8,526 nt of DNA from Candidatus Latescibacterota bacterium (lineage in GTDB: Bacteria; Krumholzibacteriota; Krumholzibacteriia; WVZY01; JAKEHA01): contig JAKEHA010000319.1 in the NCBI GenBank assembly GCA_022615275.1, positions 1 through 8,526 on the forward strand. The letters run 5' to 3'. Of the stretch, positions 1 through 7,246 are shown piece by piece. Made by a program: the position numbers and the translations under genes. The notes under the pieces are model-generated. The model saw nothing but the letters and a program-made list of their open reading frames with translations. It was not told the origin of the DNA and ran no database searches. The number at the start of each line of letters is the position of its first letter. Position 1 is the stretch's first letter.

Positions 1-1968
1 GACATCTCGCTCAACGTCATGTCGCTGGGCGGTCTGACACTCGGCATCGGCATGCTGGTCGACAACTCGATCGTGGTGCTGGAGTCGATTTATCGCAAGC
101 GCAAGCAGGGCGTCCCGCTGGCACGCGCCGCGGTCGAGGGCACCGACGAGGTCGCGGCCGCGGTCACCGCGTCCACTCTGACCAGCGTGGCCGTGTTCCT
201 TCCCATCGTGTTCGTCGAAGGCATCGCGGGCCAGTTGTTTCGCGACCAGGCGGTCACGGTCAGCGTGGGGCAGTTCGCCGCGCTCGCGGTGGCGCTGACC
301 GCCATCCCGATGCTGGCCGCACTGGGCGCGCGCGTGCGCAAGATCGACGTCGCCGGCGTCAGCACCGACAAGATGGAGGATGGGGACGCCCTGGGGGCGC
401 TCTCGCTGGGTCGCTTTTCCCGCGTGTACGACCGCTTCGTGCGGCGCGCGATCGCGCGCAAGAAGACGACGGTGGCGGTGGCGCTGGGCCTCTTCGCCGC
501 GGCACTCGCGGTGGTGCCGATGCTCGGCCGCGAACTGATTCCGCCGCTCACCGAGGGCGAGTTCTTCTTCGAGGTGAGCCTGCCGCAGGGGTCGTCGCTG
601 GCCGCGACCGACCGCGTAATGACCGAGCTGGAGGCGGCCGCGGCCGCCGACCCGCGCGTCGAGCAGAGCTACTCGCGCGTGGGAAGCCGGCTGGTCGCCG
701 GCGGCGTCTCGCTCAACACCGTGGGCGAGCACTTCGGGCAAATAAACGTCGCCTTGAAGAACAAATCCGATGACCGCGTCGAAGCGGCGGCCGTCGAAAC
801 GCTGCGTCAGAGTTTCTCCGCGATTCCCGACGTCACCGCGAAGTTCGGCCGGCCCTCCTATTTCAGTGTCAAGACGCCGGTCGAGGTCGTGCTCTACGGC
901 GAGGACTTGGAAGAGCTGCGCGATTACTCGCTCGATCTGTCGCAGGAGCTGTCCGCGGTGCCGGGGCTGGTCGACGTGCGCTCGTCGCTCGAAGCCGGCA
1001 ACCCCGAGCTGCACGTCGTGTTCGACCGCGACCGCCTGGCCGCGCTCAATCTGGATCTGGGCACGATGTCGTCGACGTTGCAGAACCGCGTGCAGGGCGT
1101 GGTCCCGACCCGCTTCAAGGAATCGGACCGTCAGATCGACGTGCGCGTGCGCAACCAGGAGTCCGATCGCGCGTCGGTCCAGGACGTGCGCAACCTCGTG
1201 CTGCCGGGACCGAGCGGGACTCCGATTCGTTTGGTGTCGATCGCCGACGTGCGCATGGACGAAGGCCCGGCCGAGATCCACCGCCTGCAGCAGCAGCGCG
1301 CGGCCGTCGTCAGCGCGAACCTGAAGGGGCGCAGCCTGGGCTCGGTCGTCGACGACATCCGCGCCTCGCTCGCGCACAACCCGCCGCCATCCGGGATCAC
1401 GGCCGAGCTGGGCGGGCAGAACGCCGAAATGGCGGTATCGTTCCAGAGCCTCCGCTTCGCGATGATCCTCGCCATCTTCCTCGTGTACATCGTGATGGCG
1501 GCGACCTTCGAGTCGTTCATTCATCCCTTCATCGTGTTGTTTTCGGTGCCGATGGCGGTGATCGGCGTAGTAGTCGGGCTCTTCGTCACCGGCACCGATA
1601 TCTCGGTGATGGTGCTGATCGGCGTGATTCTGCTGGTCGGAGTGGTGGTCAACAACGCAATTGTCCTGATCGACGCGATCAATCGCCTGCGACGGGCGGG
1701 CTTCGACAAGATCGAAGCGGTGGTGCGGGCCGGGCACATTCGCCTGCGCCCGATTCTCATGACCACGCTGACGTCGGTGCTGGGTCTCTTGCCGATGGCG
1801 ATCGCGTGGGGCGAGGGTGCGGAGTTACGCGCCCCGCTCGCCATCACGGTGCTGTTCGGCTTGTCGGTATCCACGTTGCTCACGCTGATCGTGATTCCCG
1901 CGATCTATGTGTGGGTTCCTTCGCGCGTGACGGTGGAAGCGCCCGTCGCGCCTGCGGCCGCAAAATAG
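1..1968 (+). CDS. RND efflux permease subunit, AcrB-like, 5' end missing (first of tandem pair)
   Basis: This is the C-terminal 655 residues of an inner-membrane proton-driven RND drug exporter. The frame is open from base 1, so the first ATG inside the window (19) is not the true start; about 380-400 residues are missing compared with the usual ~1030. Fragment residues 8-30 are TM4, with the family motif MLVDNSIVVLESI and the proton-relay Asp at 21. TM5-6 follow (about 55-110), then TM7 (157-174) and a large periplasmic porter/docking region (about 177-480). TM8-12 fill 482-637, including VVNNAIVLID (549-558), RLRPILMTTLTS (581-592) and GEGAELRAPLA (604-614). Compared with AcrB, the second TM4 Asp is Asn22 and the TM10 Lys is Asn551. 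Family knowledge says such pumps work as trimers with a periplasmic adaptor and a TolC-like channel; neither is visible here. The substrate cannot be told from sequence. It ends in TAG 12 bases before the next RND gene. Confidence 0.97.
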   Translation, partial: DISLNVMSLGGLTLGIGMLVDNSIVVLESIYRKRKQGVPLARAAVEGTDEVAAAVTASTLTSVAVFLPIVFVEGIAGQLFRDQAVTVSVGQFAALAVALTAIPMLAALGARVRKIDVAGVSTDKMEDGDALGALSLGRFSRVYDRFVRRAIARKKTTVAVALGLFAAALAVVPMLGRELIPPLTEGEFFFEVSLPQGSSLAATDRVMTELEAAAAADPRVEQSYSRVGSRLVAGGVSLNTVGEHFGQINVALKNKSDDRVEAAAVETLRQSFSAIPDVTAKFGRPSYFSVKTPVEVVLYGEDLEELRDYSLDLSQELSAVPGLVDVRSSLEAGNPELHVVFDRDRLAALNLDLGTMSSTLQNRVQGVVPTRFKESDRQIDVRVRNQESDRASVQDVRNLVLPGPSGTPIRLVSIADVRMDEGPAEIHRLQQQRAAVVSANLKGRSLGSVVDDIRASLAHNPPPSGITAELGGQNAEMAVSFQSLRFAMILAIFLVYIVMAATFESFIHPFIVLFSVPMAVIGVVVGLFVTGTDISVMVLIGVILLVGVVVNNAIVLIDAINRLRRAGFDKIEAVVRAGHIRLRPILMTTLTSVLGLLPMAIAWGEGAELRAPLAITVLFGLSVSTLLTLIVIPAIYVWVPSRVTVEAPVAPAAAK

Positions 1969-1970
1969 GC

Positions 1971-1973
1971 AGG
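1971..1973 (+). promoter_or_regulatory. Short ribosome binding site for the second RND gene
   Basis: The AGG core of GCAGGT lies seven bases before ATG 1981. It supports that ATG over the in-frame GTG at 1975, which is only one base from the AGG and so too close to be served by it. The site falls in the 12-base gap after the upstream TAG, as expected for translational coupling inside an operon. Confidence 0.45.
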
Positions 1974-1980
1974 TGTGACA

Positions 1981-4900
1981 ATGACTCTCCCGGAAATTGC
2001 CATCAAGCGTCACGTGACGATGCTCATGGTGCTCGTCAGCCTGGTCGTGCTCGGGGCCGTCGCGGTGTTCCGTCTGCCGCTCGCGTTCATGCCCGACTTC
2101 GAGAACCCCATGCTGTTCGTGCGGCTGCCGTACGACAACGCCTCGCCGGCGCAGATCGAGCGCCTGGTGGTGCGACCGGTCGAGGAAGCGGTGGGCTCGG
2201 TGAGCGGCATGAAGAACATGTGGTCGCACATCGACGACGGCGGCGGCGTCATCGGACTCGAGTTCGACTGGTCGCAGAACATGAAGGTCGCGCGCACCGA
2301 GGTGTGGGAGAAGATCGACCGCGTGCGCCGCGACCTGCCCGACGACGTCGGCGACATCATGGTGTCGAACAACTGGGACGCGCGCGAGTCCGACATGCCG
2401 ATCATAGAAGGACGGCTCTCCTCCAAGAAGGACCTCTCCGAGAGCTACGACCTGCTCGAACGCCGCATCGTCAAGCCGCTGGAGCGTATTCCCGGTGTCG
2501 CCAGCGTGCGCCTGGATGGTGTCAATCCGCGCGAGGTGCGTATCAACCTCGATATCGCGAAGGTCGAGGCCCACGGCGTCGACGTGCGCGACGTGATCGG
2601 GAAGTTGCGCACCAGCAACTTCGACCAGTCGCTGGGGAAGGTGACCGAGGGCGACGCGCGCTGGTCGCTGCGCATGGTGGGGACCTTCGACGACCTCGCG
2701 GAGATCCAGAACTTCCCCATCAACCAGACTGGACTGCGGCTGCGCGACATCGCCGAGGTCCGCTACGAAGAACCCCCCTTGATTTACGGCCGCCACCTCG
2801 ACGGCGACTTCGCCATCGGCGTGACCATCGCGCAGGAGTCGAAAGCCAACACGGTCGAAGTGTGCGACGCGGTGCAAGCGCGCATCGCGGAGATGAACAC
2901 CGACCCCGAGCTGGAAGGCGTCAACTTTCTGACCTGGTTCAGCCAGGGCGACGAGATCAAGAAGACGCTGCGCGACCTCATGTTCACCGGGATCTTCGGA
3001 GCCATTCTCGCGGCCGGGGTGCTGTTCTTCTTCCTGCGCCGCGTGTCGACCACGCTGGTTTCGGTGGCCTGCATTCCGTTTTCGCTCGTGGTGGCGTGCG
3101 GATTCGTATGGGCGCGCGGCGGCTCGATGAACACGCTGGTGCTCTTGGGTCTCATCGTGGCGATCGGCATGCTGGTCGACAACGCGGTGGTGGTGATGGA
3201 GAACATCTTCCGCCACCAGGAGCAGGGCGAGGATCCCAAGACGGCCACCTCGAAGGGGGCGGCCGAAGTCTCCATCGCCGTGATCACCGGAACACTGACG
3301 TCGGTCATCGTGTTCCTGCCGCTCATTTTCAACAAGCCGAGCGAGATGAACGTGTACCTGAAAGAGCTGGGCATCGCCGTGTGTCTGGTCATCCTGGCCT
3401 CGCTGTTCATCAGTCAGACGCTCATTCCCATGGCGACCTCGTGGTTCATCCGGTCCAAGCCCAAGCCCAGGGCAAGGTCGATGATCAAGGCCGAGCGAAT
3501 CTACGAGCGCATGCTCGTTTTCAATCTCAAGCACCGCTGGCTGGCGCCCGTGGTGATGGTATCGGTGCTGGCCTCCGCGTATTTCCCGTTCAACCAGGTT
3601 GAGAAGAACTTCGACACCAGCGAGAGCGAGCTGTTCGTCCAGGTCAACTACAACCCGAGCGAGAGCATCAGCCTGGAACGCAAGGAAGAGCTGGTCAATC
3701 AGGTCGAAGCCCTGCTCGAGCCCCACCGCGAAGAGCTGATGGCGCGCTCGATCTACAGTTTCTGGAGCGACGACTGGTCGATGACGCGCATCTATTTGAA
3801 AGAAGGCGAGGCCAACGAGGAGAACATCGCCACGGTGCGCAAGAAGCTGCGTACGCTGCTTCCCGAAATCGCCGGCGTCAAGGTCGAGGTCCAGGAGAGC
3901 GGCCAGTTCTGGCGTCAAGACCGCGGCAAGCGCGTCGCGCTGCAGCTCGTGGGCGAGGACTCGGAAGTGCTCGCGAATCTAGCCGACGACGCGCGCGCCC
4001 GCATCGAAGGGATCCCCGGACTCGTCGACCCCTTCTCGGGGAGCGAAGAACGCCAGCAGGAGATTCATGTCAACCTGGACCGCGAATTGGCCTCGCGCAT
4101 GGGTGTTTCGTCCATGCAGCCGGCCGAAGTAGTCGGGCTCACGTTCCGCGGCCAGCGTTTGCAGCGCTTCCGTACGCCCGACGGCGAGCGCGAGATGCGC
4201 GTGACCCTGGACGAGAAGGAAACCGAGACCGTCGCGCAGTTGCGCAATCTCCCCATCTGGACCGAAGAAGGCGAGAAGATCCCGCTCGCGTCGCTCGCCA
4301 CCTTCGACGAGAAGCCGGGCGAGCAGTGGATCAACCGCGACAATCGTTTGACGAGCGTGTGGGTGGGTGCGCGTTTCGAAGAGGGAACGCGCGAGGACTA
4401 CATCCCGCTCGTCACCGCGGCCATGAACGGAATCGAGTTCCCGTACGGGTACTCGTGGACGTTCGGCCGCTGGGAGGAGCGCCGCAAGGAGAACGCGCAG
4501 GAGTTCCTGACCAACTTGTACCTCGCGCTGCTCTTGATCTTCGCCGTGATGGCGTCGCTGTTCGAGTCGGCGCGGCAGGCGTGGACGCTCTTGATCTCGC
4601 TGCCGTTCGCACTGGCGGGCGCGTTCTGGACCCTGTATCTGACCGGCACCGACTTCGACCAGCCGGCCGCGGTGGGGCTATTGCTCCTGATCGGCACCGT
4701 GGTCAACAACGGCATCGTAATGCTGGCGCACGTGAACCACTACCGCAACGACGGCATGCCGCGCCACGATGCCATGTTGCGCGGGTGCCGCGAGCGCCTG
4801 CGCCCCGTCATGATGACGGCGTTGACGACGCTGGTGTCGCTGGTGCCGATGGTGGTGCAGAAACCGTCGCTGGGCGGGGTGTACTACTACTCGATGGCGC

Positions 4901-5064
4901 TCGTCATCATGGGCGGGCTGTCGTTGTCTACCTTCCTGACCCTGATTCTGCTGCCTACGGCGACCACGCTCACCGAGGATTCGACCAGTTGGGTGGCGCG
5001 CATGCTCGGGAAACTGGGCGTGCTGCTGCGCCTGAAGAAGAAGCAGGAAGTACTCGCGGACTGA
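1981..5064 (+). CDS. RND efflux permease subunit, divergent AcrB-like (second of tandem pair)
   Basis: A complete 1027-residue RND permease, normal length for the family. I start it at ATG 1981 because an AGG lies at proper spacing; the in-frame GTG 1975 would add only two residues. TM1 is about residues 12-31, followed by the first periplasmic porter half (about 32-330). TM2-6 span about 333-490, with IGMLVDNAVVVMENI (395-409; relay Asp400) in TM4. TM7 is about 521-537, then the second periplasmic half (about 538-840). TM8-12 span about 841-995, with TVVNNGIVML (906-915) and RLRPVMMTALTT (939-950). Asn401 and Asn909 stand where AcrB has its second TM4 Asp and TM10 Lys. After TM11 it has KPSLGGVYYYSMA where the upstream paralogue has the common GEGAELRAPLA, so the two proteins are well diverged. 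It may form its own homotrimer or a mixed trimer with the upstream protein, as MdtB and MdtC do in E. coli. The substrate is unknown. Confidence 0.96.
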   Translation: MTLPEIAIKRHVTMLMVLVSLVVLGAVAVFRLPLAFMPDFENPMLFVRLPYDNASPAQIERLVVRPVEEAVGSVSGMKNMWSHIDDGGGVIGLEFDWSQNMKVARTEVWEKIDRVRRDLPDDVGDIMVSNNWDARESDMPIIEGRLSSKKDLSESYDLLERRIVKPLERIPGVASVRLDGVNPREVRINLDIAKVEAHGVDVRDVIGKLRTSNFDQSLGKVTEGDARWSLRMVGTFDDLAEIQNFPINQTGLRLRDIAEVRYEEPPLIYGRHLDGDFAIGVTIAQESKANTVEVCDAVQARIAEMNTDPELEGVNFLTWFSQGDEIKKTLRDLMFTGIFGAILAAGVLFFFLRRVSTTLVSVACIPFSLVVACGFVWARGGSMNTLVLLGLIVAIGMLVDNAVVVMENIFRHQEQGEDPKTATSKGAAEVSIAVITGTLTSVIVFLPLIFNKPSEMNVYLKELGIAVCLVILASLFISQTLIPMATSWFIRSKPKPRARSMIKAERIYERMLVFNLKHRWLAPVVMVSVLASAYFPFNQVEKNFDTSESELFVQVNYNPSESISLERKEELVNQVEALLEPHREELMARSIYSFWSDDWSMTRIYLKEGEANEENIATVRKKLRTLLPEIAGVKVEVQESGQFWRQDRGKRVALQLVGEDSEVLANLADDARARIEGIPGLVDPFSGSEERQQEIHVNLDRELASRMGVSSMQPAEVVGLTFRGQRLQRFRTPDGEREMRVTLDEKETETVAQLRNLPIWTEEGEKIPLASLATFDEKPGEQWINRDNRLTSVWVGARFEEGTREDYIPLVTAAMNGIEFPYGYSWTFGRWEERRKENAQEFLTNLYLALLLIFAVMASLFESARQAWTLLISLPFALAGAFWTLYLTGTDFDQPAAVGLLLLIGTVVNNGIVMLAHVNHYRNDGMPRHDAMLRGCRERLRPVMMTALTTLVSLVPMVVQKPSLGGVYYYSMALVIMGGLSLSTFLTLILLPTATTLTEDSTSWVARMLGKLGVLLRLKKKQEVLAD

Positions 5065-5068
5065 CGAC

Positions 5069-5107
5069 GTGAGCTGGGGCGCGGCGTCAAGTCCCGCCCC
5101 GGCTCAC
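5069..5107 (+). terminator. Strong hairpin between convergent genes, probable terminator without U-tract
   Basis: Bases 5069-5081 pair with 5095-5107 over 13 positions with one G-U (5075/5101). After a C/C mismatch (5082/5094) pairing continues for three more positions (5083-5085 with 5091-5093), leaving a five-base loop. The hairpin begins four bases after the RND stop codon and contains the stop codon of the convergent peptidase gene (TGA, complement of 5104-5106). Neither side has a run of U. In the leftward transcript the 5075/5101 position becomes an A/C mismatch, so the stem is better in the RND transcript. I infer a terminator or 3'-end stabilising structure that mainly serves the RND operon and possibly both. 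Confidence 0.6.
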
Positions 5108-7122
5108 CTCACCACCACGAATTTTCGCGTCGCCACTCCTTCGACCGATTTCAAGCGCAGGAAATACACGCCCGCCGCCAACGGGCGGACGTCGATGGTC
5201 TCCGTCTGCGGACCCGCGTTCGCCGCCACTCCGGGGCGCGCCAGCACGCGCCGCCCCGCCACGTCGAAGGCCTCGATGTCCACGCGGCTCTCGCGGCTCA
5301 GCGCGAAATCGACGCGCAGGCGGTCGTTGGACGGATTCGGTGCGAGCGAGACGATGGTCAAGAGCGACGGTGTCTCGTCGATGCTGGAGAAGATCTCGAA
5401 CGGGCGCAGAATCCAGTAATCGGGGTCGATCGCAACCGACAGCGGGTGCTCCGTCACGTGGTAGGCGAACACCTGGTGGCGCTGGTCATTGAGAAAGCGG
5501 AAGCGCTCCTCGCCGGACGGGGTGGTCACCGCGATGTCCAACGGCATCTCGAACACGTCGATGTTCGAATACGGCATGGTCTGCCACTGTTCGACCGTGG
5601 TCCACACGTCGCACCCGCCGCCCGGCGCCGGCTGCCAGAAGCTGAACGAGCGATAGAACGGGTACCCGAAACCGTCGGTCACCCATTGATAGAAGAACGC
5701 GTCGAGGTCCATGCCGGATTGCTGCTCCGCGACGCGGTGGAAGTCGGCGGTGGTGGCGACACCGTACTGCACGGCCGGGTCGGTCGCGTACGCCTTCATC
5801 GTGCTCTCGAAGGCGACGTCGCCGATCACGTTGCGCAGCATGTGCAGCACGACCGAACCTTTCGCATAGACGCGCGAGAAGTTGAACATGTTGGACACGG
5901 TCGAGGTGTCTTCGAGCACGAGCGTCCCGACCGCGTCCAACGCGGAGTTGTAGCGCGAGGTCAGCAGCCCCTGAAACTGGCCGGGATACGTACTCTGGCG
6001 CGCCTCGTAGTACAGAATCTCCGAGTAGGTCGCGAAGCCCTCGTTGAGCCATAGGTGCCTCCACGACTTGGGCGAGATCATGTCGCCGTACCATTGGTGT
6101 CCCAACTCGTGCGCCACCAGCCCGACCGAGGTGCCGCCCAGCGACGTCATCGTCTGGTGCTCCATGCCCCCGCCGAACGTGGTCTCGGAGTGTCCGTATT
6201 TCTCGTTCGCGAAGGGATAGGGACCGAACCAGCCCTCGAACACGTCGAGCACGTCGGTGACGTTGGACCAACCGAAGGGCAGCGCGGTCGAGCCGTCGTC
6301 GTAGACCAGGTGCTCGAGCGGCATCGCCAGCGGCCCGTAGAGACCCGTCAACGGTGCCGAGCGGTTGTAGCCGCCGGGGTGACGCACGTACTCGCCGACC
6401 GCGACCGAAACGAGATAGTTCGAAATGGGGTAATTCGACTTCCAGTCATAGATCGTGTCGGGTCCGACTACGGTTTCGCTCACCAGCACGCCCTGCGATC
6501 CCACGCGATATTGCGACGGCACCGTCACGGTGACGCGCACCGAGTCGGCCTTGTCGGAGGGGTGGTCCTTGCACGGCCACCAATCGCGGGCGCCGTACGG
6601 CTCCGACAGACTCCACGCGTAGCGATCGCCCGAGCGCGTCCCGAATACGAAGCTGCCGAAGCCGGTCTGGATCGGCGTGCCCGAGTAGGTGACGTCGATC
6701 GCAAACGGGTCGTTCACGGGAACCGATGCCGGCATGGTGATGTCGAGCGCATCACCGGAGTGCACGAACGTGAGCGCGCCGCCACCCGCCAGTGAAACCG
6801 CGCTCACCATCATGTTGTTCTTGAGATCGAGGGTCAACACCGAGAGGGGCGACCCGACGACCTTGCCTTCGATCCGAATGACACCGAGGATCGAGTCGTT
6901 CGAAAAATCGATCGTGAGCGACAGGTGATAGTATCCGACGTCGATGTTGGTGCTGGCCGCGGAGAAGGGCTCGCGCGCGGGGCGGAGCGAGAGCGCGACT
7001 TTGGACTCGGCGCACAGCGCGGCGCCTTCGTCTTCTGTTACCGGTGGGGCCGAGGGGGCGCCGGTTGGGCCCGTGAGTACCACGCCGAGGATCAACGCGC
7101 CGAGGATACTTCTGCGATGCAT
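5104..7122 (-). CDS. Secreted M1-family zinc metallopeptidase with C-terminal T9SS-type sorting domain
   Basis: A 672-residue predicted exported peptidase. I choose the ATG at 7122 because it opens a clear signal peptide (MHRRS, hydrophobic residues 6-18, Ala-X-Ser-Ala near 25). The frame stays open upstream to 7299, but that adds an Arg-rich stretch and would overlap the MATE gene. The M1 features are in order: an N-terminal beta-domain (about 55-245) with WWPCKDHPSDKA (181-192); an exopeptidase-motif variant GGGMEHQ (317-323, Glu321); the zinc site HELGH (338-342) with third ligand Glu361 in WLNEG; and Tyr419 in VYAKGS as the likely catalytic tyrosine. The catalytic region ends near 485. 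A short beta-rich part follows (about 505-580), with no room for the long helical C-terminal domain of larger M1 enzymes. Residues about 590-672 resemble a T9SS type A sorting domain (APNPSND, DVAGRRV, LAAGVYFLRL, ending KFVVVR), though a FlgD-like Ig fold is an alternative. It probably trims N-terminal residues from peptides outside the cytoplasm. A weak AGAAAG precedes the start. Confidence 0.95.
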   Translation of the reverse strand: MHRRSILGALILGVVLTGPTGAPSAPPVTEDEGAALCAESKVALSLRPAREPFSAASTNIDVGYYHLSLTIDFSNDSILGVIRIEGKVVGSPLSVLTLDLKNNMMVSAVSLAGGGALTFVHSGDALDITMPASVPVNDPFAIDVTYSGTPIQTGFGSFVFGTRSGDRYAWSLSEPYGARDWWPCKDHPSDKADSVRVTVTVPSQYRVGSQGVLVSETVVGPDTIYDWKSNYPISNYLVSVAVGEYVRHPGGYNRSAPLTGLYGPLAMPLEHLVYDDGSTALPFGWSNVTDVLDVFEGWFGPYPFANEKYGHSETTFGGGMEHQTMTSLGGTSVGLVAHELGHQWYGDMISPKSWRHLWLNEGFATYSEILYYEARQSTYPGQFQGLLTSRYNSALDAVGTLVLEDTSTVSNMFNFSRVYAKGSVVLHMLRNVIGDVAFESTMKAYATDPAVQYGVATTADFHRVAEQQSGMDLDAFFYQWVTDGFGYPFYRSFSFWQPAPGGGCDVWTTVEQWQTMPYSNIDVFEMPLDIAVTTPSGEERFRFLNDQRHQVFAYHVTEHPLSVAIDPDYWILRPFEIFSSIDETPSLLTIVSLAPNPSNDRLRVDFALSRESRVDIEAFDVAGRRVLARPGVAANAGPQTETIDVRPLAAGVYFLRLKSVEGVATRKFVVVR

Positions 7123-7160
7123 GGTGTTCTTTCTAGCCCGCGACGGGGCGGGTCGGGCGC

Positions 7161-7194
7161 GGCCGCGACCCCAATTATAATCGAAACCGCGGCC
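7161..7194. repeat. Inverted repeat (7-bp arms) centred on the shared -10 element
   Basis: GGCCGCG (7161-7167) and CGCGGCC (7188-7194) are perfect reverse complements separated by 20 bases. Their axis, between 7177 and 7178, is exactly the axis of the inner ATTATAAT palindrome. The bases between arms and palindrome are mostly unpaired, so this reads more like two nested dyads than one long hairpin. It could be an operator for a dimeric regulator covering the promoter. GC-rich arms arise fairly easily by chance in such DNA, so confidence in a function is limited. Confidence 0.4.
7174..7181. promoter_or_regulatory. Palindromic -10-like element, possible bidirectional promoter for peptidase and MATE genes
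   Basis: The octamer ATTATAAT is its own reverse complement. It gives TATAAT at 7176-7181 on the plus strand and at 7179-7174 on the minus strand. It is the only strongly AT-rich spot in the 124-base gap between divergent genes. Start points about seven bases downstream would give leaders of roughly 58 bases for the MATE gene and 45 for the peptidase gene. I see no convincing -35 hexamer at 16-18 base spacing on either side, and sigma preferences in this lineage are unknown. Confidence 0.5.
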
Positions 7195-7246
7195 CCGACG
7201 ACAGCCTGGAAATCGCCCCTCCCCCTCTGCTAGCCTCGGCACTTCT

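Noticed and set aside
1975..1980. GTG 1975 as start of the second RND gene
   Set aside because: Only one base from the sole AGG; ATG 1981 has proper spacing and starts with the usual short RND N-terminus.
46..3183. A 21-base identical direct repeat (46-66 and 3163-3183)
   Set aside because: Both copies encode the same conserved TM4 motif (IGMLVDN) with matching codons in two paralogous pumps; protein constraint plus codon bias explains it without a recombination element.
1806..3602. Plus-strand 598-codon frame overlapping both RND genes
   Set aside because: Arg/Gly/His-rich low-complexity translation in a shifted frame over conserved RND membrane segments; a shadow.
1825..3918. Long minus-strand open frame (697 codons) opposite the RND genes
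   Set aside because: Its product is rich in His, Arg, Asp and Gln with no domain. It spans the junction of two clear RND genes on the other strand; this is the usual antisense shadow in GC-rich coding DNA.
5069..5419. Plus-strand 116-codon frame starting inside the hairpin just after the RND stop
   Set aside because: Ser/Arg/Thr-rich, no domain, and antisense to the conserved sorting domain of the peptidase.
5446..6795. Two head-to-tail plus-strand frames (202 and 246 codons) antisense to the peptidase gene
   Set aside because: They cover the M1 catalytic region, lack recognisable domains and have Arg/Val/His-biased composition; shadow frames of a well-supported gene.
7191..7228. Possible G-quadruplex on the minus strand of the divergent region
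   Set aside because: G-runs of four or more number only three, with long uneven loops; not a convincing four-run motif.
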